Shown: piece by piece, positions 26,409-35,289 of the stretch
Position numbering within the stretch: position 1 is the first letter of the stretch
Layout of the letters: every line of letters begins with the position of its first letter
Assembly (NCBI RefSeq): GCF_001941965.1
Contig: NZ_MKZO01000017.1
Span: 1 to 64,000, forward strand
From: Pseudomonas putida
GTDB lineage: Bacteria > Pseudomonadota > Gammaproteobacteria > Pseudomonadales > Pseudomonadaceae
DNA: 64,000 nucleotides
Direction of reading: 5' to 3'
Position numbers and translations under genes: made by a program
Notes under the pieces: generated by a model
What the model saw: only the letters and a program-made list of their open reading frames with translations
Told to the model about the DNA's origin: nothing
The model's database searches: none

Positions 26409-27407
26409 ATGCCCGTCCTCGTCACCGGCGCTGCCGGCTTCATCGGTTTCCATCTGGCCCGTCGCCTGTGCGAAGCGGGTCTGGAGGTGGTCGGCATCGA
26501 CAACCTCAACCCCTATTACAGCGTCGAACTCAAGCAGGCGCGCCTGCAGCAGTTGGCGCAGTACCCGGCTTTTCGCTTCCAGCCGCTGGACATCGCCAAC
26601 CCGACGGAACTGCTGGCCCTGTTCGCCAGGTTCAACTTCAGCGAGGTCTTCCACCTGGCCGCCCAGGCCGGGGTGCGTTACTCGCTGGACAACCCCGGCG
26701 CCTACGGCCAGGCCAACCTGGTCGGCTTCCTCAACATCCTCGAAGCCTGCCGCCAGCACCCGCCACAGCATCTGGTCTACGCCTCCAGCAGCTCGGTCTA
26801 CGGCGCCAACGCCAAACTGCCGTTCGCCGAGGCAGACCCGGTGGAGCAACCGGTGTCCCTGTACGCCGCGAGCAAGCGCGCCAACGAACTGATGGCCCAC
26901 AGCTACGCCCATCTCTATGGCCTGCCGATGACCGGCCTGCGCTTCTTCACCGTCTATGGCCCCTGGGGCCGTCCGGACATGGCGCTGTTCAAGTTCACCA
27001 AAGCGATGCTCGCCGGCCGTCCCATCGATATCTACAACCATGGCCTGATGGGCCGCGACTTCACCTATATCGACGATATCGTCGAAAGCCTGCTGCGCCT
27101 GCGTCCGAAGCCGCCAATCGCCGAGGCCGGCAAAGCGCCTTGCCAACTGTTCAATATCGGTCGCGGCCAGCCGGTGCGCCTGCTGGAGTTCGTCGATTGC
27201 CTGGAGAACGCCCTGGGTATCGAGGCCCGGCGCAATTACCTGCCACTGCAACCCGGCGATGTCCTGGAGACCTGGGCGGACGTGTCGTCCCTGGCGCGCT
27301 GGATCGATTTCTCCCCAGGCATTTCCCTCGAGCACGGCGTCAGCCAGTTCGTCAGCTGGTACCGCGGGTTCTACCGCGCCCAGCCCACCCCAACAGCCTT
27401 CAGGTAG
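26409..27407 (+). CDS. NAD-dependent epimerase, UDP-glucuronate 4-epimerase-like
   Basis: A 332-residue short-chain dehydrogenase/reductase. The NAD loop GAAGFIG is at residues 7-13, a catalytic YAASK follows SSSSVYG, and the segment DNLNPYYSVELKQARLQQL closely matches the IDNLNDYYD-type sequence that marks UDP-glucuronate epimerases (CapI, LpsL, plant GAE). RGQPVRLLEF and the PLQPGDVLETWAD segment also match that group. It would convert UDP-GlcA to UDP-GalA in the cytoplasm. It is the first gene of a tight operon with GT2, LabN and ArnT-like genes, so the uronic acid is probably destined for a lipid carrier and then lipid A or core. Confidence 0.85.
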   Translation: MPVLVTGAAGFIGFHLARRLCEAGLEVVGIDNLNPYYSVELKQARLQQLAQYPAFRFQPLDIANPTELLALFARFNFSEVFHLAAQAGVRYSLDNPGAYGQANLVGFLNILEACRQHPPQHLVYASSSSVYGANAKLPFAEADPVEQPVSLYAASKRANELMAHSYAHLYGLPMTGLRFFTVYGPWGRPDMALFKFTKAMLAGRPIDIYNHGLMGRDFTYIDDIVESLLRLRPKPPIAEAGKAPCQLFNIGRGQPVRLLEFVDCLENALGIEARRNYLPLQPGDVLETWADVSSLARWIDFSPGISLEHGVSQFVSWYRGFYRAQPTPTAFR

Positions 27408-27412
27408 CCCCG

Positions 27413-28135
27413 ATGATCGATCTTTCGGTACTGATTCCGGCGAAGAACGAAGCCGAAAACCTGCCGTCCCTGCTCAGCGAGATCCGCAACGCCCTCACCG
27501 ATGAGCGCTATGAAATGCTGGTGGTCGACGATGGCAGCGACGACCAGACCCTGGCCGTGCTGCAGCGCCTCAAGGCCCAGGGTTTCGAGCAGTTGCGCAT
27601 TCTTCACCACGACCGCTCCCTCGGCCAGAGCACCTCGCTCTGGCACGCCGCGCAGGCGGCCCGTGGCCAATGGCTGGCGACCCTGGACGGCGACGGCCAG
27701 AACGACCCGGCGGATATCCCCGGCATGCTCCGCCTGGTCCGCGCCACCCCCGGCCTGCAACTGGTAGCCGGGCACCGGGTCAACCGCCGCGACAGCGCCA
27801 GCAAGCGCTGGGCCTCGCGCTTCGCCAACGGCCTGCGCCGGCGCCTGCTCAAGGACGCCACCCCGGACACCGGCTGCGGCCTCAAGCTGATCGAGCGCGC
27901 CGCCTTCCTGCGCCTGCCCTACTTCGACCATATGCACCGCTATATCCCGGCGCTGATCCTGCGCCACAACGGGCGCATGCAGGTGCACCCGGTCAACCAC
28001 CGGCACCGCCAGGCCGGCACGTCCAAGTACGGCAATATCGACCGCGCCCTGGTCGGCATCCTCGACCTGGTCGGGGTCTGGTGGCTGATCCGCCGGACCC
28101 GCCTGAATACCCTGCCCCAGGAGATCGAAGGATGA
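27413..28135 (+). CDS. GT2 glycosyltransferase, dolichol/undecaprenyl-phosphate type
   Basis: A 240-residue GT-A glycosyltransferase resembling ArnC, RgtE and dolichyl-phosphate sugar synthases: LSVLIPAKNEAENLP, the nucleotide-binding VVDDGSDDQT and the metal-binding DGDGQNDP, ending in RHRQAGTSKYGNIDRA. It lacks the two long C-terminal membrane helices of ArnC but has one hydrophobic stretch near the end (LVGILDLVGVWWL). It probably charges undecaprenyl phosphate with the uronic acid made by the upstream epimerase, on the cytoplasmic membrane face. It starts 6 bases after the epimerase stop and overlaps the next gene by 4. Confidence 0.85.
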   Translation: MIDLSVLIPAKNEAENLPSLLSEIRNALTDERYEMLVVDDGSDDQTLAVLQRLKAQGFEQLRILHHDRSLGQSTSLWHAAQAARGQWLATLDGDGQNDPADIPGMLRLVRATPGLQLVAGHRVNRRDSASKRWASRFANGLRRRLLKDATPDTGCGLKLIERAAFLRLPYFDHMHRYIPALILRHNGRMQVHPVNHRHRQAGTSKYGNIDRALVGILDLVGVWWLIRRTRLNTLPQEIEG

Positions 28136-28404
28136 CCCGGGAAACCCTCTGGCTGATCGTCGGCTTCGCCGGCCAGGCGGTGTTCACCGGCCGCTTCGTC
28201 CTGCAATGGCTGTACAGCGAGTTCAAGCGGCGCAGCGTGATCCCGGTGGGCTTCTGGTACCTGAGCATGCTCGGCAGCGCCCTGCTGCTAGCCTACGCCA
28301 TCTACCGCGAAGACCCGGTATTCATCATCGGCCAGTCCTTCGGTTTCCTGGTCTACCTGCGCAACCTGCAGTTGATCGCACGCAACAAGCCGCAGGAGCA
28401 ATAG
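28132..28404 (+). CDS. LabN-type small membrane protein (lipid-A-disaccharide synthase N-terminal domain)
   Basis: A 90-residue protein with about three membrane helices, matching the small domain found at the N-terminus of some LpxB proteins and as stand-alone LabN: FAGQAVFTGRFVLQWLYSEFKRRSVIPVGFWYLSMLGS and the closing RNLQLI. In other bacteria the family sits beside lipid A modification genes and may help flip or present lipid-linked sugar. The ATG at 28132 gives a 4-base overlap; the longer frame is not coding. Four bases separate it from the ArnT-like gene. Confidence 0.85.
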   Translation: MTRETLWLIVGFAGQAVFTGRFVLQWLYSEFKRRSVIPVGFWYLSMLGSALLLAYAIYREDPVFIIGQSFGFLVYLRNLQLIARNKPQEQ

Positions 28405-28407
28405 CCG

Positions 28408-29916
28408 ATGTTCAGGTTCGCAAGCGCCAGGCGCGAAGGCCTGGCCCTGGTTGTCCTCGCCGTACTGCTGGTGGCCGCCGGGATCGGCTGGCGCCAGCCG
28501 ATGAACGTCGACGAAGAACGGTTCCTCGGCGTCGCCCTGGAAATGCTGCAGAACGGCAACTGGTTCATCCCCCACCGTGCCGGGGAGATCTACGGCGACA
28601 AGCCGCCGTTGTTCATGTGGACGGTGGCGTTGTTCACGGTACTGACCGGGCTGCCCAAGGTCGCCCTGTATATCCCCGGCCTGCTCTCGGCGGCGACCAT
28701 CACCGCGGTGCTCTACGACCTTGGCCGGCGCCTGTGGAACCGCCGCGTGGGGCGGATTGCCGCGCTGCTGTTCCTTGCCACCTACCAGACCTACAGCATC
28801 CTGCGGACCGGACAGATCGACAGCTTTCTCTGTCTCTGGGTCGCGCTGGGCTTCTACGGGCTGATCCGCCATCTGCTCCTGGGGCCCGCGTGGGGCTGGT
28901 TCTATGCCGGCTGTGCGGCGATGGGACTGGGCATCATCAGCAAGGGCGTGGGTTTCCTGCCGGCATTGATGCTGCTGCCCTATGCCTGGGCCGTGCATCG
29001 ACGCTGGTCCGGCGTGGCCGTCATGCCGGGCCAGGGCTGGCGCTGGAGCCTGGGGCTGCTCTGCGTGCTGGCAGGATGCGCCTTCTGGCTGCTGCCGCTG
29101 CTCGCGTCGATTGCCCATGGCGGCGGCGCGGCGGAGATCGCCTATCTCAAGGAAATCCTCCTGCGCCAGACCGCCGCCCGCTACACCAACGCCTGGGACC
29201 ATCGCGAGCCATTCTGGTACTTCTTCAGCGACGTGATCCCCAAGTACTGGCTGCCGCTGCTGCTGGTCCTGCCGTGGATGGTGCCGGCGTGGCGGCGTCA
29301 GTTGCGCAAGCAGGACGGGCGTTTCCTTGTCCTGCTCGGCTGGGTAGCGCTGGTGCTGCTGTTCTTCAGCCTCAGCAGCGGCAAGCGCAAGCTGTACATC
29401 TTCCCCGCCCTGCCCGGCCTGGTGCTGGCCATCGCGCCGTTGCTGCCGTGGTTGCTCAAACGCTGGTTCCTGGCACGTCCGCTCCGGCACAAGGTGTTCG
29501 TTGCGGTGGCGGTGGTGTGGTTCAGCCTGTGGTTCGTGCGCGGGGTGGTCGAGCCCTTCAAGGAGGGTCGCAACCCCCATGAGACCCTGATGGCCGAGGC
29601 GGCGGAGGCTACCGGCGGTGCCGACCTGGCCCTGGTGCAATGGCGCGAAGGCCACTGGCTGTTCGCCCGCCAGCCGATCGTGCATTTCGGTTTTTCCCGC
29701 TCCAACACCAGCGATGCGCTGTCCTGGATGCGCCAGCACCCGGGGACCTTCGCCCTGGTGCCGGAGACCGAGCTGGAGCGCTGTTTCGATGCCGGCAAGG
29801 CGCGCAAGCTGGGGGATACCTCGCGGGCGGAGTGGTATGTGGTGGGAGCGGATGCGGATAACGGGAAATGCGAGGCCAAGACCCCGGCTCGGGTCTATCG
29901 GTTCGCCTGGAACTGA
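28408..29916 (+). CDS. ArnT-like GT-C glycosyltransferase (PMT family)
   Basis: A 502-residue polytopic membrane protein with about ten helices. The first periplasmic loop holds the family catalytic residues: MNVDEERF, then the GDKPPLFMW motif, as in ArnT and Rgt enzymes. SGKRKLYIFPALPG in the last loop is also conserved in this family. It would move the sugar from undecaprenyl phosphate to lipid A or LPS core on the periplasmic side. Together with the epimerase, GT2 and LabN genes it forms a lipid-modification operon comparable to Rhizobium galacturonosylation. Substrate assignment is inference; an aminoarabinose role is unlikely because the other arn genes are absent. Confidence 0.87.
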   Translation: MFRFASARREGLALVVLAVLLVAAGIGWRQPMNVDEERFLGVALEMLQNGNWFIPHRAGEIYGDKPPLFMWTVALFTVLTGLPKVALYIPGLLSAATITAVLYDLGRRLWNRRVGRIAALLFLATYQTYSILRTGQIDSFLCLWVALGFYGLIRHLLLGPAWGWFYAGCAAMGLGIISKGVGFLPALMLLPYAWAVHRRWSGVAVMPGQGWRWSLGLLCVLAGCAFWLLPLLASIAHGGGAAEIAYLKEILLRQTAARYTNAWDHREPFWYFFSDVIPKYWLPLLLVLPWMVPAWRRQLRKQDGRFLVLLGWVALVLLFFSLSSGKRKLYIFPALPGLVLAIAPLLPWLLKRWFLARPLRHKVFVAVAVVWFSLWFVRGVVEPFKEGRNPHETLMAEAAEATGGADLALVQWREGHWLFARQPIVHFGFSRSNTSDALSWMRQHPGTFALVPETELERCFDAGKARKLGDTSRAEWYVVGADADNGKCEAKTPARVYRFAWN

Positions 29917-29979
29917 ACGGGCGACACGACAACCGTGGAGAGCCGTCTCACCCGCTCCCCACCGTCCACATCCCAAGTG

Positions 29980-31362
29980 CTATCGAGCACCACCCAACAA
30001 TGGCGAACGCCGGTACAACGCTTGCAAGCTTTCCATCGGCAAGCCCGTGGTCCCGGTCAGCCATTGCTTCACCGGGTCGGTCGCCGACTGCCCCTGCAAC
30101 GCCTTGTGCAGGTACGGCAGGGCCACCAGCATGCCCGGGTGACACCGGCGCAGGAAGTCCTCCAGGCGCCGGCCCTGCTCGATGATCGGGGCAAACAGCA
30201 GGCTGACCAGTTGCGCCTCGCTGATGCCCCAGGCCTGGGACGCGAAGTCTCCGGCCAGGCGGCGCACCTGCTGCAGGTCCTCTCCCCCTTGCCAGGGCCC
30301 AAGCAAATGCTCGCGCAGGACCGCCGGCAGCGCGTCGGCCTGCATGCCCGCCTCGCTGCGCTGCAAGCAGAGCGCCAGGCCGTCCTGGTAGCTGCCGTCC
30401 TCGATGAATTCCCGGCACAACCCGAACAGGTGCGCGCGCAGCATGGGATTGCCGACCTCGCAGCGGGAGAAGCCGAAGGCCCAAGGGTCATGCTCGAAGC
30501 GCAGCAGCTCGGCGAGCAGGCTGGTGTGACCGCAGACCGGGTCGTAGGTCAGGTCGTCGATGGCGATAAATCGCGGCATGCGCAGGCGCGTGTCGAAACC
30601 CTTGCTCTCGGCCGTACTGTCCTGTGGCTGGGGCATGCGGTACTCGTCGCGGATCGCCGCGACCACCTCGAACAGCGCCTGGGGAAACGCTTCGACCGGC
30701 CGCACCCGCGGTATCCCCGCCGCCCGCATCATGCGCAGGGCGGTAGCCATGAAGCGCTTGCGCTGGCGCCCCGGCTCGCCACTGATCAGGACGTCCACCC
30801 CACCGTTCCAGGCAGCACCGAGGCGATGCAGATCGGCAAGGTCCAGATAGTGCCGGTGGCCCAGGGCCATGCGCACGTCGCCGCCGGTCAGGTGCCCGGC
30901 CATCAGCACGGCATGCCGGTCGGCCTGCTGCTGGGCGCGGCAGATCGGCTGACGCACATCGAAGTCACGAACCTGGCCATCTTCCAGCATCAGCAACTCG
31001 ACCCGGGGATCGTCATGCACCACCAATCCCGCAAAGGCGCGCTCGATATTGCTCAGCACCACCGCCGGCATATCGCTGTGCCGCGCAGTGGCGACGCGCA
31101 GGTTGAAGGTCGCGGGCGACCGCGCGGCCAGGGTCAGTTGCGCGGCGCGGAGAAAAGCCAGGCTCTGGGTGCTGTCCGGGCTTCCCGTGTGCACCAGCAT
31201 CACCTTGAGCCCGCTAATGCACTCCAGGCCACCGGCGATCACCAGCAAGCGCTGGATCAGCAACTGCAAGGAAGCGCGCTGACCCTGGGTCATGCGCTCC
31301 AGCACCCGCTGCAGCACCTGCTGATAGACATATTGCATGGCCTGGTCGTGAATCGCGCCCAT
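29980..31362 (-). CDS. uncharacterised 460-residue protein
   Basis: I do not recognise this protein. The ATG at 31362 is preceded by AGGGA at good spacing, so it is preferred to 31392. No signal peptide or membrane helix is evident. The N-terminal half looks alpha/beta (GLKVMLVHTGSPDSTQSLAFLRAAQ, DMPAVVLSNIERAFAGLVVHDDPRVELLMLEDGQV) and the C-terminal half is helical. GGVDVLISGEPGRQRKRFMATALRM resembles a partner or nucleic-acid contact but matches no motif I know. Coding character is strong. It is monocistronic and converges on the lipid-modification operon. Confidence 0.7.
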   Translation of the reverse strand: MGAIHDQAMQYVYQQVLQRVLERMTQGQRASLQLLIQRLLVIAGGLECISGLKVMLVHTGSPDSTQSLAFLRAAQLTLAARSPATFNLRVATARHSDMPAVVLSNIERAFAGLVVHDDPRVELLMLEDGQVRDFDVRQPICRAQQQADRHAVLMAGHLTGGDVRMALGHRHYLDLADLHRLGAAWNGGVDVLISGEPGRQRKRFMATALRMMRAAGIPRVRPVEAFPQALFEVVAAIRDEYRMPQPQDSTAESKGFDTRLRMPRFIAIDDLTYDPVCGHTSLLAELLRFEHDPWAFGFSRCEVGNPMLRAHLFGLCREFIEDGSYQDGLALCLQRSEAGMQADALPAVLREHLLGPWQGGEDLQQVRRLAGDFASQAWGISEAQLVSLLFAPIIEQGRRLEDFLRRCHPGMLVALPYLHKALQGQSATDPVKQWLTGTTGLPMESLQALYRRSPLLGGAR

Positions 31363-31826
31363 ATTCAATTCCCTGATAATTATCGCAACCATTGAAAACT
31401 TGATGCCCGCCCATAAAAGTGCACATGCGAAGTTCTCTCGAAGTTCTGCATGGACATCACGGACGAAGCAGCGTCTATATTGAAGGAAACTTCCTACACA
31501 CTTACCGCATCACTTCACAAGGTGTGAGGCGCCACGGCGCAGGCGTCCAGCCAACGGCTGCAGGCCTTGTGGCCGGGGCGTCGGTCCGACCGGGTATTTC
31601 GACGTACATATCTCGCTCCTTGAGACGACAACAGGAAGAACACTTTTCTGGCAGGCGGAGAAGTACAAGCCAGGCAGAGACCGGAGATTTCCGCACCGCT
31701 CCAGGTAACGCTACAGACGCTGCAGTACCTTTATTCCGATAGCAACAACATAGCCCATGCGATGTCCTTAGTCCCCATAAGACTAATAGGAAATTTCTGA
31801 AATTTAAGAAGGTAAAATTCACAAAA
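31363..31826. other. gene-free gap with no recognised element
   Basis: About 460 bases with lower GC content and no convincing gene. Short frames on both strands (for example a 25-codon one starting at 31450) lack ribosome sites or recognisable products. The promoter of the leftward 460-residue gene should lie at its left edge, in the AT-rich stretch around 31370-31400. Confidence 0.5.
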
Positions 31827-31850
31827 AAGCCCGAGCGATCGCTCGGGCTT
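31827..31850 (-). terminator. rho-independent terminator of the dehydrogenase gene
   Basis: A fully self-complementary 24-base palindrome with stem AAGCCCGAGCGA is followed on the minus strand by TTTTTTGT. It lies 24 bases after the stop of the leftward dehydrogenase gene at 31875, as expected for an intrinsic terminator. Confidence 0.88.
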
Positions 31851-31874
31851 GGCAGGAGGGCACAGCAGTGGTGA

Positions 31875-32897
31875 TCAGGCGTCCGGCAGTTGCAACACGA
31901 CACGTCCGCCACAAGGACATTCGTCCATATGTCGGTGCGCCTCCACCACCTGCTCGAACGGATAGACCTGGATGATCTGGGTCTGCAACTGGCGATCAGC
32001 CGTGAACTGGTTGATATCGCGCAAGGCACGGTGCAGGGCGACCTGGTCCTGGGTGATGCCCAGCTCCGGCTTGCCGGTGAAGTTGCTGATGCAGTGCACG
32101 AAGAACTGGATGTTCTTCTGGAACGCCGCGCAAGCCGGGAACGGTGTCTGGTTACCGCCCTGCAAGCCGTACAGCACCAGGCTGCCGCGGGGCGCCAGGA
32201 CATCGCCGAGCAGCGACATCTGCGGCCCGCCGAGCCCGTCGAGGACCATATCGACGCCACGGTTGTCGGTGTACTTGTTGATCTGCATGAGCAGATCCTG
32301 CTCCTCGGTGACGATCACCTTATCGGCGCCCAGCTTGAGCAGCGGCTCACGCTCGTCGGCCTCGCGGGTCGCGGCGATCACCTTCAGCCCCAGGGCCTTG
32401 CCCAGTTGCACGAAGGACGGCCCGGCGCAGTGGCTGGCGTCGGTGATCAGCGCGGTCTGCCCGGCCTTGGCCCGGGCCAGGTCGACATAGGCAAAGTAGG
32501 CCATGAGGAACGGCGTGTAGTGCACGCTGGCCTCGACCGGGCTGAGGATATCCGGGTAACGGGTCAGCGCCGTGCGTGGCAGGACGATGATCTCGCCGTA
32601 GACCGGATGGTCGTTGGGACTGGTGGCCGGGAAGCTGGCGACCTTGTCGCCGACGGCCAGGTCATCGACGCCCTCGCCCAAGGCCGTCACCACGCCCGCC
32701 ATCTCGTGGCCGATACCGGCCGGCAGACGCGCCTGGGACGGTGCCAGATTCTGCCGCCAGAGCACGTCGTACCAACTGACGCCAATCGCCTGGACACGAA
32801 TCTGCACTTCCCCGGCAGCCGGCGCAGGCGTAGGCAGCTCCTCTATCTTGAGCACCTCGGACTGGCCGAACTTGTGGAAACGGATCATGCGGGACAT
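31875..32897 (-). CDS. medium-chain dehydrogenase/reductase, quinone-oxidoreductase-like
   Basis: A 340-residue MDR protein with an N-terminal GroES-like domain (GIGHEMAGVVTALGEGVDDLAVGDKV) and a C-terminal Rossmann domain. The usual nucleotide loop is altered (ITDASHCAGPSFVQLGKALG), followed by the conserved DMVLDGLGGP. The structural zinc-cysteine cluster is absent, so it is a zinc-independent quinone-reductase type. It probably reduces an alkenal, enone or quinone with NADPH. It is divergent from the LysR gene at 33118, which is probably its regulator. Confidence 0.82.
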   Translation of the reverse strand: MSRMIRFHKFGQSEVLKIEELPTPAPAAGEVQIRVQAIGVSWYDVLWRQNLAPSQARLPAGIGHEMAGVVTALGEGVDDLAVGDKVASFPATSPNDHPVYGEIIVLPRTALTRYPDILSPVEASVHYTPFLMAYFAYVDLARAKAGQTALITDASHCAGPSFVQLGKALGLKVIAATREADEREPLLKLGADKVIVTEEQDLLMQINKYTDNRGVDMVLDGLGGPQMSLLGDVLAPRGSLVLYGLQGGNQTPFPACAAFQKNIQFFVHCISNFTGKPELGITQDQVALHRALRDINQFTADRQLQTQIIQVYPFEQVVEAHRHMDECPCGGRVVLQLPDA

Positions 32898-32956
32898 CGC
32901 AAACCTCGCCTAGTGAACCTCTAATGCCCTGAACTCTATCGGGGCTTTCAGTGTTA

Positions 32957-32970
32957 GACCATCAGTGGTC
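32957..32970. promoter_or_regulatory. candidate LysR-type operator in the divergent gap
   Basis: The inverted repeat GACCA-TCAG-TGGTC lies in the 220-base gap between the divergent dehydrogenase and lysR genes. LysR-type regulators commonly bind dyads in such gaps, but this match to a real operator is untested. Confidence 0.35.
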
Positions 32971-33117
32971 ATTAATAGTCGACATGCTTGTCATCGATTG
33001 GGCTCATGCTACGGGGCTTGCCGTAGAATGGCACGCAGCCATAATCTGTGCCGCAGGGTAACAGCCTTTACCCGCAAGAATCACCCCTCGCCCCACCCGC
33101 CAACGAAGCGAAGCCCG

Positions 33118-34032
33118 ATGAACCGAAACGACCTGCGCCGCGTCGATCTCAATCTGTTGATCGTCTTCGAGACCCTGATGCACGAACGTAGCGTCACCCG
33201 GGCGGCGGAAAAGCTGTTTCTCGGGCAGCCAGCGATCAGTGCGGCGTTGTCGCGGTTGCGCACGCTGTTCGATGACCCGTTGTTCGTCAGGACCGGCCGC
33301 AGCATGGAGCCGTCGGCGCGGGCTACGGAGATCTTTGCGCTGCTCTCGCCGGCGTTGGACTCCATTTCTACTGCGGTCAGTCGGGCTGCGGATTTCGATC
33401 CGGCGACCAGTACTTCGGTATTTCGTATCGGTCTGTCCGACGACGCGGAGTTCGCCTTGCTGCCCCTGCTGCTCAAGCGCGTGCGCGCCGAAGCCCCGGG
33501 GGTGGTGCTGGTGGTACGGCGGGTCAACTACCTGTTGATGCCGGGTTTGCTCGCCTCCGGGGAAATCTCGGTTGGCGTCAGCTACACCGACGACCTGCCG
33601 GCCAATGCCAAGCGCAAGGTGCTGCGGCGCAGCAAGCCGAAGCTGCTGCGGGCGGACAGCGTACCGGGCTCGTTGAGCCTGGATGACTTCTGCAAGCGGC
33701 CCCATGCGCTGGTGTCGTTTGCCGGGGATCTGAGCGGGTTTATCGATGAGGAGCTGGCGAAGCTTGGGCGGGAAAGGCATGTGGTGCTGGCGGTGCCGCA
33801 GTTCAATGGGTTGGGGAGTTTGCTGACGGGGACGGATATTGTGGCGACGGTGCCGGACTACACCGCCGATATCCTGACGGCTGCTGGGGGATTGCGGGCT
33901 GAAGAGTTGCCGCTGGAGACCAGGACGTTCGAGCTTCATATGGCCTGGCGGGGGGCGCAGGATAATGATCCGGGGGAGAAATGGTTGCGGTCGAGGATCA
34001 GTATGTTCTTTGGCGACCCTGAGAGCCTATGA
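33118..34032 (+). CDS. LysR-family transcriptional regulator
   Basis: A 304-residue LysR protein. The N-terminal winged helix-turn-helix spans about residues 6-64 (LNLLIVFETLMHERSVTRAAEKLFLGQPAISAALSRLR, then DDPLFVRTGRSMEPS), followed by a periplasmic-binding-like effector domain. The ATG at 33118 places the HTH at the usual distance. It is divergent from the dehydrogenase gene. The last 30 bases recur at 50005-50034, which suggests the 3' end was the target of an integrating element and that the present C-terminus (MFFGDPESL) was rebuilt by the insertion. Confidence 0.9.
   Translation: MNRNDLRRVDLNLLIVFETLMHERSVTRAAEKLFLGQPAISAALSRLRTLFDDPLFVRTGRSMEPSARATEIFALLSPALDSISTAVSRAADFDPATSTSVFRIGLSDDAEFALLPLLLKRVRAEAPGVVLVVRRVNYLLMPGLLASGEISVGVSYTDDLPANAKRKVLRRSKPKLLRADSVPGSLSLDDFCKRPHALVSFAGDLSGFIDEELAKLGRERHVVLAVPQFNGLGSLLTGTDIVATVPDYTADILTAAGGLRAEELPLETRTFELHMAWRGAQDNDPGEKWLRSRISMFFGDPESL
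34003..34032 (+). repeat. left copy of the putative att repeat (3' end of lysR)
   Basis: Thirty bases from ATGTTCTTTGG to the lysR stop match 50005-50034 at 25 of 30 positions. Four of the five differences are synonymous in the LysR frame and one changes Glu to Asp. The match stops abruptly at both ends. This fits duplication of a gene 3' end by site-specific integration. Confidence 0.6.
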
Positions 34033-34181
34033 TCCGCGCGTCGAGACCATAATTGTTATGTATCTAAAACAATCCCTCTCGGCATTCACCTGCAGGTGTC
34101 GGCCGCCGTCATCCCCCTTCGCACCACGGCGTGAAGACCTGTTATCGTAGCCCGCATGCAATCCATTCGCCCGGTCCTGCC

Positions 34182-35111
34182 ATGACAATCCTCTATTCCA
34201 CCGCTGAACTCGGCGCCAGGGAACGCTTCGACTACTGGCAGGATGTCGTCGGCGCAAACTTCGTCCCCACGGCCAACCGGCAACTGAGCGACGACTGGTT
34301 CGACGGTTCGCTCAGCACGGTCGCAAAAGGCAGCGTGTCATTCTCGCGGATTCGCTCACTCCCCATCGAGTACACCCGCGAACGGCGGGACGCCGAGATC
34401 GACCAGTTCTTCATTTCCCTGAGCTTCTGCACCGAAGCCCACGTGCAGCAAGGCAACCTGCTGTCCCGACAGGGCCCTGGCGACATCGTGCTGTACGACG
34501 GCGCCCGCCCCTTCACTGCGTCCTTTCCCAAGGGCGACGATCAAATCGTGTTGAGCGTGCCACGGGCGCTGGTGCTGCGCCACCTGCCGCAGGTGGAGCG
34601 CTACCTCAACCGGACGCTCGAAAGCCAGACGCCCCTCGGCAGTCTGGCCCGCACCCTGCTGATGGAAACCTGCACCAGCCCGGCAATGCCGGCCCCGATC
34701 AGCGAGCGTCTCAACGGCGCCTTGCTCGACGTGTTGTCGGGTGCCTATGAAGCGGCCTTCGGCAGCAAAGGCCCAGCGACCGAACTGCGCCGCGAACAGC
34801 AGGTGGAGCGGGTCAAGCGCTACCTGCTGGCGAACCTCGCACGGACCGATCTGACGGTCGACAGCATCGCCGCAGCGACCCACCTGTCCGCGAGAACCCT
34901 GAGCCGGATCTTCTCCGCCGAAGACTCGACGGTCATGCGCTGGCTCTGGCAACAGCGCCTCGCCGCCTGCCATGAGGGGCTGGCCAGCGGACGGTTCCAA
35001 CAGGTCAGCGTGGCGGCGTTGACGTTCGGTTTCAGCAACCTCTCGCACTTCAGCAAGGCCTTCAGACAGGCCTACGGCATCGCGCCGCAACAGTTGCTGC
35101 GTAACGCCTGA
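34182..35111 (+). CDS. AraC-family regulator with AraC-binding-like N-terminal domain
   Basis: A 309-residue regulator: an N-terminal cupin-like effector domain (FDYWQDVVGANFVP, ISLSFCTEAHVQQG, GDIVLYDGARPF) and a C-terminal double helix-turn-helix at about 215-309 (LTVDSIAAATHLSARTLSRIF; VSVAALTFGFSNLSHFSKAFRQAYG). It is paralogous to the regulator at 42868. The first gene inside the putative island; it is followed by a drug/metabolite exporter and an arginase-like gene, which it may control. Confidence 0.88.
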   Translation: MTILYSTAELGARERFDYWQDVVGANFVPTANRQLSDDWFDGSLSTVAKGSVSFSRIRSLPIEYTRERRDAEIDQFFISLSFCTEAHVQQGNLLSRQGPGDIVLYDGARPFTASFPKGDDQIVLSVPRALVLRHLPQVERYLNRTLESQTPLGSLARTLLMETCTSPAMPAPISERLNGALLDVLSGAYEAAFGSKGPATELRREQQVERVKRYLLANLARTDLTVDSIAAATHLSARTLSRIFSAEDSTVMRWLWQQRLAACHEGLASGRFQQVSVAALTFGFSNLSHFSKAFRQAYGIAPQQLLRNA

Positions 35112-35289
35112 TCCTCGACTGGCGTACGCGGCACATCACCTGGCGAGACCAGCAAAGCAGCCTCCTCCTTCACGGCGCAGCATGAACTGCCCGTGCCCGC
35201 GCCTGTACCTCCCATAAAAACCAGCACTCGCCGGGGCGGGGTCGTATTCCTTTCGTAGCTGCCATAACACCAACAATCGAGGTCCGACC

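Noticed and set aside
24464..28135. A 1223-codon plus-strand open frame
   Set aside because: Most of it runs antisense through the FAN1 gene and out of frame through the epimerase gene; only its last 241 codons (from the ATG at 27413) are a real gene, the GT2 transferase.
26409..29916. arn-type aminoarabinose operon
   Set aside because: ArnA, ArnB and ArnD equivalents are missing; the epimerase resembles UDP-glucuronate 4-epimerases instead.
31419..31742. A 107-codon open frame in the gene-free gap
   Set aside because: No ribosome site, no recognisable family, Arg/Ser-rich composition typical of chance frames.
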